DNA of 64,000 bases from an uncultured Eubacteriales bacterium (lineage in GTDB: Bacteria; Bacillota; Clostridia; Peptostreptococcales; Anaerovoracaceae). The notes beneath the pieces are model-generated. The model did no database searches. It worked only from the letters and a program-made list of their open reading frames with translations, and was not told the origin of the DNA. How positions within the stretch are numbered: the first letter of the stretch is position 1; each line of letters begins with the position of its first letter. This document shows positions 26,601 to 34,372 of this stretch, in pieces. The position numbers were made by a program, and so were the translations under genes. The stretch is from NCBI GenBank assembly GCA_902763505.1, contig CACWSO010000007.1, positions 1-64,000 on the forward strand, written 5' to 3'.

Positions 26601-29600
26601 AGGGTGCCAGTAATTGTATAGTCGGCTTCAGTTTCAAAACTGCTCTTCAGCGGCGTGCCATCATAAGTCTTCGCCTTATTGTTGGCGAGGATAATCAGCT
26701 TCTTCTGATAATAAATATCGATTTCTATATTGCCTTCGTCGCCAGTAATCTGGTATGTTGGCTGCGGTGCTGTCTTAGTACCGTGCAGATATGCATGATG
26801 ATAAACGTATCCATCCGGTGCCTTGTTCTGAACCGTAAAGGTGTCACCAACCTCAACAAATGATGTGTCTGTATCCTCGATCTCGTTACCATCCATATCA
26901 AGATAGTTCACTGTGATCTTCGCAGATGTATAAGGTACGTATTCAAATGTTATGACATTGCCAGTAAGTGCAAGCTGCAGTTCCTGAGATGTCTCGGTCG
27001 GCTTGTAGTTCTGGTCGAGAATATTCGCATCCGTAGTCTGCCTTTTCATGTAAGCCTTATCTACTTCGACAGCCATTTCAAGGGCGTTCGTTGTAGTTCC
27101 AGGAACTGTAACTTCCTTTGACTCTGCAACCTTAATATTAGGATGGTCTTTCAGTACATAGTTCACTTCATAGGTCAGTTCATCCGGAATCACATCATAG
27201 TAGAATATGATTACGTTTTTCTTTTCATCGAACGAAAGCTCGATTGACTTCTCTGCCTTATCTGCAACGTGACCCGCTACAGTTGGGGCTGTCTCAGTGA
27301 TTTCATCACCCTGTTTCAGGTTAGGATCGGATACAACCTTGTCCGGTACGACGCTAGTTGTAGAATCCGTCTCATAGTAATGAACTGTGTAGCTGATGGT
27401 CTTCTGCGTCCAGTGCGCATAGAGAGTGATATCCTCTGTTACTGGTTTATGCCAGTCATAAGGAGATCCTGTCTCATCAGCGGCTGTGAACCATCCCTGG
27501 AAGACATATCCTTCCTTTTCAGGATCAGCAGGTGCTGTTGCGTGGAATCCATACTCATCAGTCTGTTCAGCAACAGTTGAGCCTCCCTGTGAGTCAAATG
27601 TTACTGTACGGGTAGGGAACTTGAAATCACCGTAGAGAACCAGTCCTGCAGGCATCTTGGTATTAGCTGAATATGTATATTCATTTTTATGTTCTGAATC
27701 TGTAAACCATCCCTTCCAGGTTGCACCTTCCATCGGAGCGCTCGGAATAGCGTTCCGTATTCTATTGTAAATGTTTTCGTTTAAGGTTACCTGCTCGGTA
27801 CTGATCAGAGTTCCATCATAGTTATAGAATGTCAGCGGATGCTTTAAGGCATTGTAATAGAAGTCCGCGGTCATACTGCCATTAGGCGTATCATCTGTTA
27901 ATCTTCTAGCGCCATCTGACCTGACCCAGCCGCCTTTCGTATAACCAGCATAGTCCGGATAATCTGTATCATACAGATAGTTGTAGTGAACGGTGACACT
28001 CTTGAACAGACCGTAGGTGCGACCATTATATGTTGTCGTTCTTGTACCGTCGTAATTCTCCATCCAGTAGTTCAACGTCTGCGTTTTAGTGGTGGAATAG
28101 TACCAGTGGTAAACGGTCTTATTCCCGGATGGCATGATATCCAGGCTAGTGAATTTCTCATCATTTTCACTCCTACTGAAGTTCCACGCCCAGTCTGGAT
28201 GCGGCGTATTGAATGTAGCCGTCCACCGTGCGCTAATGTTGGCACCATATTTAGCAGATAATGTGGCTCTACCTTGGCCTGTTTGCCAATATGGGTTACC
28301 CCACCACAGCCCATAGCCGCTTCCTTCCCACGTAATGGTATAGACATTACGACTGTATCTAACAACTACGACAGTGGTACCATCTGCTTTTACTTTCTCA
28401 GTAGTAGAATCCTTAAACGTAAAATTAGTGGTATCTAAATCGCGCGGTCTAGTTCCGGTCGCACCGGCAGTTTGCGCTGTCATAGTGATAGAGCTGCCTG
28501 TTTCTGCAGATTTCGTCACAGTTGCGAGATAGGAGTACCCGTCATCGTCCGCATTCTCAATCATGTAGACGATCTTATACTCACTCTGCGCTGCCTTCCA
28601 CTTCGCATAGAGCGTCGTGTCTTTTTCAAGGGTGATGCTGCTTCCAGCTTCTTCCGTATATTTGTCATCTTTATACCAGCCGTCAAATTTATAACCTGTA
28701 CGTGTTGCAGTCGTTGGCAGAGTAATCTCTGTTCCGTACGGCTTTGTCACGGCATCAATATAGTCGCCTTCTCCAACATTATAGGAAAGGGTGAAATCTC
28801 TACGGTCATAGTAAACCTTAAGTTCCTGATCAGGCTCGTCGGTGATGAGTACATCCTCATCACGGTGATTATAAACCGCATACGCATAATTATTAATGTC
28901 AGGTGTTACCCTAGAATTCTTAACACCTTCTTTGTTTACGGTTTCAATCAGCTCATTATATCCGTCACCGTCCAGATCCTTCAGGTAATGACCGACTTTA
29001 TATTGGGCATCTGCTGCTACGTATTCATCGTCAACCTTATAAGTGAACATACCCTTCTCTTCATCGTATACGAACTGATCAGCTTTCACTGTGATGGTCG
29101 GCTGGCTTGGATAATAGGTTGGCTCATCTGTAACTTCTGTTGCGATTGTGTATCCCGGTGCAGTCACGGTGTATGGAAAATCTCCTCCCACAAGGTCGTA
29201 CACCTGGTTGCCAATAGGGACTTTAGTTCCAGCGTCATTCTTATAGAAATAGTTGACGGTAAGTTCATACTTCTTGATACCGCTGAATTCTGCTACTGCA
29301 TCGAAGCTTTCTGTAACAGTATAACCCTCTTCAACCGTACTACCGTCTCCGTCTACCCAACGAACAAACGTCTTGCCTTCCATGAATGGATCCTCAGGCA
29401 GTGTTGTAATCTTATCGCCTACTGTGAGATCGATGAAGTACTGGGACTTCTCGCTGATAACATTTCCGTCATCGTCTTTTACGAGGAACCTAACACGAAC
29501 CTGATCTTTGAAGTATGCATAAAGCGTAAGATCTTCTTTAACGGTTGATTCTGCGGTGTACTGAGTACCCTTTCCATCCGGCTCGGTGAACCATCCCTCG

Positions 29601-31174
29601 AACGTCATACCTGACTTAATAGGATCTGATGGCAACACGATTGTTGTGCCTGTTGCCGTTGTCATCTGTTCATACTGAGCATTGTCGACCATAAATGTTA
29701 CTGTGAATATATTCTGTTCATAATAAGCATTTACAGTAAGGTTCTCAGATATTACTGTTCCAACGGTAAACTCATTGGTCGTCCCCGGGTATACCCATTT
29801 ACCGACTTTGTTCGTTTGTGGCGCAACCTCTGGAAGATCATTAATCGCAAAACCAGCGTCGATATCTGTTGTTCTGGTTTCTGTCGTCGTTCCGTCTGCC
29901 TGAACAAATGTTACAGTATAAGTAATCTTGTCTCCCTTATCTACGCCTGCTGTGAATGGCTCTTCCACAATGGTATCTGCTGTCACCGGAGTGCTTGAAC
30001 CTTTAATGACCCACTTTGTGCTGTAGCCAGGAATCTCTGGCACGCTAGGAAGACTGTCACCAATTTTCTCGCCTTTGTTCACAGACACAGTAATAGGTGC
30101 AAGTTGTTCGTCTGGGTCTGTAGTAGGGTCAAAGGTAACTTCAATCTGCTCAGCAAAATTCGCAGTGAATGTCACTTCACCTTCAACGCCATCAAGTTTG
30201 CTCACATCTGGAGTAAATGATGCTTCTGTTGATACTTCGTTTCCTTCGCCATCTGTCCAGTTGACGAATGCGTATCCGTTATCCGCTGTTGCAGTTGACC
30301 CACTTACTTCAACGGATTCTCCATTCAGATTGACTTTCTCGCCACCTGATGATACAGAACCGCCATTACCAGCTTTGTATGTGATTGTAATGATACGGTC
30401 TTCTGCTCTGTCCTGTGCTTCATCTACAAGTGCGTAAATCGAAAAATTAGCAGTTCTGAATGCTGCGGTGCTCCCACTTGTAGATGCTCCCACTGCATTG
30501 GCGCTGCCGCCATCTGCAATATGAACAACACTATCTGCAGATATCCCTGATGCAGACATGCTAACAGAGACGGCTCTCTTTGGTTTGGTTTCTTTGCCGT
30601 CCTTGTTGTAGAAAGTAATGTCTACTGCTTTTGCCTTTTCGACTTCGCTGCCGACAGCACTTTCAATTGCTCCCATGTACTGCTCTGCTGATACTGCAGA
30701 AACTTTAACTGTAGCACCCTCCGGCAGAGCGCCTTCCGGTGCGCTGATGTGGACTGTTACTCCACCTGCAGATCTTGTGAATGAGACAGCCGGATATTCG
30801 ACGTCCTCTTCGGCAGCTTCTTCTTCATCAGCTGCCTGATCCTCGCCTGCAATTGGATCCCCTGTGTTTACATCATTCTCGTCTTCCACGTCATCTGACT
30901 GCTCCTCAGGAACTGTAGTAGCCTCTGTGGACTCTGTCGCCTGAGTTGACTCTGTCGTTGCAGCAGGTGCTTGCGTAGGTGCTTCGGTAGCATGCGAAGG
31001 TTCTGGTGCAGGATTAGTTGCTTCCTGCTCAGGCTGTTCGCTGCTACTTGCCGCTACAGTATCAGGGTCACCATTCAATCCGTAGGCAACCATTGCCTGC
31101 GGAGTGAAGCTGTACTGTGCGAGTACCGCGAAAGATAAGAACAATGCAAGACATACTTTGACTTTTTTACTCAT
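23642..31174 (-). CDS. Giant surface adhesin (2510 aa), InlB-B and MBG/YDG repeats, three-helix anchor
   Basis: Signal peptide (about 1-30), a Thr/Glu/Pro-rich low-complexity stalk (about 40-130), then a beta domain (about 135-260, ending FSIYALV) that also occurs in the broken vWA adhesin. About 265-1480 holds many InlB B-repeat-like modules (e.g. GYKFDGWYKD, TLYAKWKA) with MucBP-like segments. About 1500-2370 holds about eight MBG/YDG-type modules marked by YDGTPL or YNG motifs. After a Pro/Asn linker comes the C-terminal anchor: WALINLICAI helix, RYFGKR, an acidic loop, two further helices and an acidic tail. GGAG precedes the ATG. Its promoter shares TGACGGTT-N19 with the 1024-aa adhesin. 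Likely a long cell-surface fibre; the ligand is unknown. Confidence 0.82.
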   Translation of the reverse strand: MSKKVKVCLALFLSFAVLAQYSFTPQAMVAYGLNGDPDTVAASSSEQPEQEATNPAPEPSHATEAPTQAPAATTESTQATESTEATTVPEEQSDDVEDENDVNTGDPIAGEDQAADEEEAAEEDVEYPAVSFTRSAGGVTVHISAPEGALPEGATVKVSAVSAEQYMGAIESAVGSEVEKAKAVDITFYNKDGKETKPKRAVSVSMSASGISADSVVHIADGGSANAVGASTSGSTAAFRTANFSIYALVDEAQDRAEDRIITITYKAGNGGSVSSGGEKVNLNGESVEVSGSTATADNGYAFVNWTDGEGNEVSTEASFTPDVSKLDGVEGEVTFTANFAEQIEVTFDPTTDPDEQLAPITVSVNKGEKIGDSLPSVPEIPGYSTKWVIKGSSTPVTADTIVEEPFTAGVDKGDKITYTVTFVQADGTTTETRTTDIDAGFAINDLPEVAPQTNKVGKWVYPGTTNEFTVGTVISENLTVNAYYEQNIFTVTFMVDNAQYEQMTTATGTTIVLPSDPIKSGMTFEGWFTEPDGKGTQYTAESTVKEDLTLYAYFKDQVRVRFLVKDDDGNVISEKSQYFIDLTVGDKITTLPEDPFMEGKTFVRWVDGDGSTVEEGYTVTESFDAVAEFSGIKKYELTVNYFYKNDAGTKVPIGNQVYDLVGGDFPYTVTAPGYTIATEVTDEPTYYPSQPTITVKADQFVYDEEKGMFTYKVDDEYVAADAQYKVGHYLKDLDGDGYNELIETVNKEGVKNSRVTPDINNYAYAVYNHRDEDVLITDEPDQELKVYYDRRDFTLSYNVGEGDYIDAVTKPYGTEITLPTTATRTGYKFDGWYKDDKYTEEAGSSITLEKDTTLYAKWKAAQSEYKIVYMIENADDDGYSYLATVTKSAETGSSITMTAQTAGATGTRPRDLDTTNFTFKDSTTEKVKADGTTVVVVRYSRNVYTITWEGSGYGLWWGNPYWQTGQGRATLSAKYGANISARWTATFNTPHPDWAWNFSRSENDEKFTSLDIMPSGNKTVYHWYYSTTKTQTLNYWMENYDGTRTTTYNGRTYGLFKSVTVHYNYLYDTDYPDYAGYTKGGWVRSDGARRLTDDTPNGSMTADFYYNALKHPLTFYNYDGTLISTEQVTLNENIYNRIRNAIPSAPMEGATWKGWFTDSEHKNEYTYSANTKMPAGLVLYGDFKFPTRTVTFDSQGGSTVAEQTDEYGFHATAPADPEKEGYVFQGWFTAADETGSPYDWHKPVTEDITLYAHWTQKTISYTVHYYETDSTTSVVPDKVVSDPNLKQGDEITETAPTVAGHVADKAEKSIELSFDEKKNVIIFYYDVIPDELTYEVNYVLKDHPNIKVAESKEVTVPGTTTNALEMAVEVDKAYMKRQTTDANILDQNYKPTETSQELQLALTGNVITFEYVPYTSAKITVNYLDMDGNEIEDTDTSFVEVGDTFTVQNKAPDGYVYHHAYLHGTKTAPQPTYQITGDEGNIEIDIYYQKKLIILANNKAKTYDGTPLKSSFETEADYTITGTLRGDTVTSIEFVGSQTDAGTSATTPKNAQISKGADAITDPETYYSIIYVPGSLTVKPVSVYISVSADQWNTHSGGSGPNYYTGNTFYVGFTNPGKQHFNDETGKSAYVSITSGQRALFKAKYGDAIWNALYGTNGALISEKDAGTYTYSGAQQKALLSAVTVGGKAMMSDPNYSITLYARDSFLQIDPLPLNIKTESAEKEYDGTALTENKGTIEYHYWTANIGGSWKADTKEAGAVTLGTGDAITFTVDGEQTEVGQSYNTYQIDWGDTKSSNYKISESLGTLTVTRPALSITVNGKSSGYNGVEQSGYVFPESITGTGEEISTDDYTVKGLIKGDTLKVSYTPAKGKDVNTNPYNGSFAEEYTIVDADGKDVKKSYKSVTWTPGTLTITPAPLTITTPSANKVYDGTPLTAEGSIDGFVNGETATFKTTGSQTVAGESDNTYSLTWDGTAIKGNYKITTETIGKLTVTENTDEIVVTTTGGTFTYDGKPHGATVKVEGLPKGYTLVKAESTANATNAGTTASASCNILVIENAAHEDVTAKLNIKYVDGTITITKAPLTITTPSATKEYDGTPLKAEGSISGFVNGETATFKTTGSQTEVGKSDNTYTLNWNGTALESNYEIKATIGTLTVEKVSMTITVNGNTSRVKYNGNEQTLEGYTPTSPSTMFDKEKVDYSGKPAVASGTNAGVYTMGLNAEYFSYKDSRVNATFVVADGTLTIAPRDVTVTSASATKVYDGTALTNNGITISGDGFVTGETPAFRVTGSQTAVGSSKNTFDILPNNVQSSAVLDLVTAAANGYVASNYNIDKVYGTLTVTQAATPTPTPVPDNDGNNPGGGNPAVAAVNPIPAAAIDDTPAPTTINDEPAPRAAAGFWALINLICAILTALLSLIMLIRYFGKRREEDEETGEVTEIKRKGGVKLASIIPAIGAIVAFILTEDMTLPMQMVDKWTVLMVVILAIQALVAFFSRKKEEEEDQEDEGAMA
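24775..24853 (-). repeat. MBG-module repeat, copy B
   Basis: 79 bp nearly identical to 25270-25348, encoding the GFVNGETATFKTTGSQT part of adjacent MBG modules. The offset is 495 bp, so in-frame recombination between copies would delete 165 codons. Confidence 0.75.
25270..25348 (-). repeat. MBG-module repeat, copy A
   Basis: Partner of 24775-24853 in the same gene, differing at only a few bases by eye. Confidence 0.75.
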
Positions 31175-31285
31175 TGTCTCTCCTACTCTTACTCTAAATA
31201 ACTTTTGCGATAACTAATACTTTGAAATAACTTATTAATCAATAAAAATAACTATACTTATCAACTCTATCCTAAAACCCTATAC

Positions 31286-31318
31286 ATAGTAAAATTATTA
31301 GCGTCTTTGAAACCGTCA
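31286..31318 (-). promoter_or_regulatory. Promoter of the 2510-aa adhesin: TGACGGTT-N19-TACTAT
   Basis: On the minus strand TGACGGTT (31311-31318), 19 bases, then TACTAT (31286-31291). The 31175-31485 gap contains this promoter, a roughly 110-base A/T-rich 5' leader with no ORF I can support, and the terminator of the upstream operon. Confidence 0.65.
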
Positions 31319-31417
31319 CAAAATACACAATTAAAGGGTATAGTGGGTCATCTTTCATGCCTGATATTTCACTTTTGTGCCAAGGATTTTGGCCTGTCAG
31401 ACAGTCATCTTTTGGCG

Positions 31418-31454
31418 AAAAAATGAGAGCCGGCCAAATAGCCGGACTCTCATT
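31418..31454 (-). terminator. Terminator of the TasA-like operon
   Basis: On the minus strand AATGAGAG-T-CCGGC pairs with GCCGG-CTCTCATT with one bulged base, followed by six T residues. It closes the operon that ends with the gene at 31486. Confidence 0.85.
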
Positions 31455-31485
31455 GTCTTTCCTTATATAAGCTGTGTCGTTTCGC

Positions 31486-32361
31486 TTATTCTTCTTCACC
31501 TGCTCTGCGTCTCGCAAGGAATGCCGCGATCGCTGCGATGATCGCCGCTGCAGCAACGCCGCCGATGATGTAAGGCAGTGCGCTTCCGCCGCCGCCTTCC
31601 TCTTCCTGATCAGCATTCGCAAGTGGCGTATCCTGATCGTTGATGGCGAGCGGTGTAGCATTGTCACCGATCGCGGTGCCTGCATTGCCTGCTGCGTTAC
31701 CAGCAGCTGCATTGCCTGCTGCAGCGTTACCAGCCGCATTGCCTGCTGCGTTGCCTGCTGCAGCATTCGCATTACCGTTATTGTTGATGATCGTGTTGCC
31801 TTCCGCTGCCTGTACCGGCGTGTACGTGAACGTGATGACGTTCTGTGATATATCGTCCGACAGCGTCTTTGTAGCATTGTATGCGTCCGGCAGATATCCT
31901 TCGACATATTTGTAGGATACAATCGGCTTATCGCCTATGACACCGTAATGGGTCTCGCTCGGAAGAAGTTCCGTGCTCCCCACAACATAGCTGATGGTGT
32001 ACTTGACCATGTTGCTCTTCAGGCCATATGCAACGACCATTTCTGTATCTTTATTGTAGAACGATGTGCCTTCCGTATTGATGCTGACATTTCCGGTATA
32101 CAGCTCGTCATTATCATGGCCTGCAAGCTTTACGCCGCGCATGAAATACTTATCAGACGGCGGTGTAACAGCTAACCCGTTGATTTCAGACTTTGTCGTA
32201 TCTACCGTTATCTCCTTTGTTCCTGCAGGAATATCGCCCTTTATGGTCCCATTGCCTCCTGATACGGTTATACCAATATCATATGCACCATATGCAGTTG
32301 CAGTTCCAAGCAAGAAACAGAATGCTATTGCCAGGACGGCTATGATTCTAAATTTTTTCAT
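31486..32361 (-). CDS. Exported membrane-tailed protein with AAGN low-complexity linker
   Basis: A 291-aa protein. Signal peptide (about 1-26), a beta-rich domain with a MucBP-like segment (TISYVVGS...VITFTYTPV, about 125-190), a linker made of repeated A/G/N units (NAAGNAAAGN type, about 200-235), an acidic Gly-rich stretch, and one C-terminal helix ending FLARRRAGEEE. This tail suggests it stays in the membrane with the bulk outside. The ATG overlaps the stop of the preceding gene (ATGA), so the two are coupled. It is the last gene before the terminator at 31418-31454. Possibly a matrix anchor or accessory for the TasA-like proteins. Confidence 0.72.
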   Translation of the reverse strand: MKKFRIIAVLAIAFCFLLGTATAYGAYDIGITVSGGNGTIKGDIPAGTKEITVDTTKSEINGLAVTPPSDKYFMRGVKLAGHDNDELYTGNVSINTEGTSFYNKDTEMVVAYGLKSNMVKYTISYVVGSTELLPSETHYGVIGDKPIVSYKYVEGYLPDAYNATKTLSDDISQNVITFTYTPVQAAEGNTIINNNGNANAAAGNAAGNAAGNAAAGNAAAGNAAGNAGTAIGDNATPLAINDQDTPLANADQEEEGGGGSALPYIIGGVAAAAIIAAIAAFLARRRAGEEE

Positions 32362-33095
32362 GCTTCCTCACCGTCCTTTCTGTCTTTGAAATAGCTCAGG
32401 ACCGCAAGCAGGATCGCGAGCAGCGCTGCTGTGAGGGCTGCGATCGCGAACAGCGGATTGAAGCTGTCGCCTGTCTTTGTCCCCGGTCTGTTGATGACCG
32501 TATCTTCGCCCGGCGGCTGCTTCTCGACTCCGTAATTCACCTGCAGCTTTCCATTGGTGTTTTCATAACTGTTGACCTGTGACTCTCCGTCCAGTGCGAC
32601 ACGAAGTGTCGTTTTCCCGGACTGGCCTGCTCCCAGCTCACGGATGAAGAACCATGCTTCACCTGAATCACCTTCGATTGCATCATTCACTGCGAGAAGG
32701 CCTTTTTTGATGCCCGCAGACTGCGGTGTGTTCTCGCCGCCGACAGCATCACTGCTGAATATGACAGTGCCGCCGTCCGTCAGCGTGTAGCTGTAGCCGC
32801 CGCCGGTCGTCTCTGCCTTTTCCTCCAGTGTTTTAAGGATCGTGTTCTCCATATACCAGTATGTCGTGTCGTCACTCTTATTAGTATATGTGAAGGTGAT
32901 CGTCACATCGTCTCCTGGCTCCAGACCCTCAACTTCTTTGTCGGTGGTCTTTCCGGCTGTGTATGTCATTTTATTCCCGTCAAATGTGTAGGTCCCGCCG
33001 TCCACAGTAGTCGGTTCTGCAAAGACTGCCTGGCTCATTCCGAGAACGATCATGAAGGACAGCAGAAGAATTGTTGTTAATTTGATCTTTTTCAT
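32358..33095 (-). CDS. Exported membrane-tailed protein with sortase-like KTGD motif
   Basis: A 245-aa protein with signal peptide (about 1-26, AVFA), a beta-rich extracellular domain, the sequence RPGTKTGDSFNP before a C-terminal hydrophobic helix, and the charged tail FKDRKDGEEA. KTGD before a helix recalls NPKTGD-type sortase signals used in matrix clusters, but no sortase gene is in the window. AAGGAGG precedes the ATG. It lies 13 bases after the TasA-like gene upstream, in the same operon. Its likely role is attaching or organising the SipW-processed matrix proteins at the surface. Confidence 0.72.
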   Translation of the reverse strand: MKKIKLTTILLLSFMIVLGMSQAVFAEPTTVDGGTYTFDGNKMTYTAGKTTDKEVEGLEPGDDVTITFTYTNKSDDTTYWYMENTILKTLEEKAETTGGGYSYTLTDGGTVIFSSDAVGGENTPQSAGIKKGLLAVNDAIEGDSGEAWFFIRELGAGQSGKTTLRVALDGESQVNSYENTNGKLQVNYGVEKQPPGEDTVINRPGTKTGDSFNPLFAIAALTAALLAILLAVLSYFKDRKDGEEA

Positions 33096-33108
33096 TTCTG
33101 CTCCCTCC

Positions 33109-33828
33109 TTATAATCCTACGACGCTGGAGTCGACGCCCCATACGCTCTTGATCGCTTCATCGGCATTGTGAGTCTGGACTGCCTGTGCCTCGGCCTCTA
33201 CGACGAATGTCAGCCCGTCATATTCGTATATATAATTGATGACTGTAACATCATTCACCGTAGACTCTTCCGTCTTTACTCTTCCGTTCGTCAGTACTTT
33301 CTCATTGATCCTGATACCGGTGAAGAGCTGTGCTGATGCATCGGCATCAAGCTTGCTCTGGTAATAGTAAATCATGGTCTCAGTCTCTTTGTCGCCGCTG
33401 GCTCCCTTGACTGCCTTCCATTTAGATGTCGTTATCGGTTCGATATACGAAGGGGAGAGCGCAAGGCTCTTCTTTCCTTCTTTGAGCCAGTACTTGTGAA
33501 CCATCACGCGTACATATGCATCTGCCGAACCGGTGTTGCTGACGCCCACCTTGGCATCGTATGTCTTGCCCGGTTCAAATGTTTCAGGTACTGATGTGAA
33601 AATTGTAGGCGCTGTTTCAACAGTGATAGGGTCCTTCGTTCCTACTTCTTTCCCGTTCTCTGTGATCTGCACTGCCACTTCATCCGTCTGGATGGCTTCC
33701 TCATATGGGACGCCCGTGATGTTCAGTGCTGCCTTTGTCCCCATGGTCCCGCCGGAGACCAGCAGTACCAGTGCTGCAGCGAAGAGAGCTATTGTGCGTT
33801 TTGAAATCTTTGTTCCTTTGAATTTCAT
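33109..33828 (-). CDS. TasA/camelysin-like protein 2 (SipW-dependent signal peptide)
   Basis: A 239-aa secreted protein whose N-terminus (RTIALFAAALVLLVSGGTMGTKAAL) is the long signal type cut by SipW peptidases. The mature part contains VSNTGSADAYVRVMV, the conserved strand of TasA/camelysin-type proteins. In Bacillus such proteins form biofilm fibres; here a matrix role is inferred. It sits 19 bases after the first TasA-like gene. The SipW-type peptidase gene is at 42928-43425 in the same locus. Confidence 0.75.
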   Translation of the reverse strand: MKFKGTKISKRTIALFAAALVLLVSGGTMGTKAALNITGVPYEEAIQTDEVAVQITENGKEVGTKDPITVETAPTIFTSVPETFEPGKTYDAKVGVSNTGSADAYVRVMVHKYWLKEGKKSLALSPSYIEPITTSKWKAVKGASGDKETETMIYYYQSKLDADASAQLFTGIRINEKVLTNGRVKTEESTVNDVTVINYIYEYDGLTFVVEAEAQAVQTHNADEAIKSVWGVDSSVVGL

Positions 33829-33847
33829 TTTTATCTACCTCCCTTCA

Positions 33848-34354
33848 CTACTGTACGATCTTATTGGCCCAGCCACTTGGCACGATCACATTGCCGTCTT
33901 TGTCATATGCGACCTGGCTGGACTCATGTGTTACTACAACGTCTACAGTATCTCCGAGATCTGCATTCTTGAGATATGTAGTGCTGACTGTCAGCGTGGA
34001 AGAGGATTTCTTCGGTTCGATGATCTTTGTGTAGTACCAGTATGCCGTATCACCGCTTCCGACCTTTTCCCAATCCGTTCCGGAAACATCTGCCGTCTGG
34101 TTATCGCCGACGATCGGCGCATAGACCGCGACTCTTACGACTACAGGTACGTCGCCTGTGTTCTCGATCACTACAGTCTTCGTATCTGAAGTGTATTCAT
34201 CGTGGATCTCTGTCTTGCCTCCAAGGGCGATCGTGCTCTCGCCCTTGGCTGCATTGTAATCACTGAAGTATGCCAGTGTCAGTCCTACTGTCAGGGAGAA
34301 GACCAACGCTAATGCAATTACTAACAGGAATGATTTCTTATTTACTGCTTTCAT
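33848..34354 (-). CDS. TasA/camelysin-like protein 1 (SipW-dependent signal peptide)
   Basis: A 168-aa secreted protein with the SipW-type signal ALVFSLTVGLTLAYFSD and mature segments typical of the family (IENTGDVPVVVRVAVYAP, AYWYYTKIIEP). The ATG at 34354 has AAGGAGG eight bases upstream; a GTG at 34363 overlaps that site and is rejected. It follows the broken vWA/Cna-B adhesin gene by 18 bases and is probably co-transcribed with it. A matrix subunit function is inferred from the family. Confidence 0.76.
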   Translation of the reverse strand: MKAVNKKSFLLVIALALVFSLTVGLTLAYFSDYNAAKGESTIALGGKTEIHDEYTSDTKTVVIENTGDVPVVVRVAVYAPIVGDNQTADVSGTDWEKVGSGDTAYWYYTKIIEPKKSSSTLTVSTTYLKNADLGDTVDVVVTHESSQVAYDKDGNVIVPSGWANKIVQ

Positions 34355-34372
34355 TTCGGCCACCTCCTTCTC

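Noticed and set aside
23642..31174. Many long plus-strand ORFs opposite the adhesin genes
   Set aside because: They lack ribosome sites and family motifs and mirror the biased codon use of the real genes.
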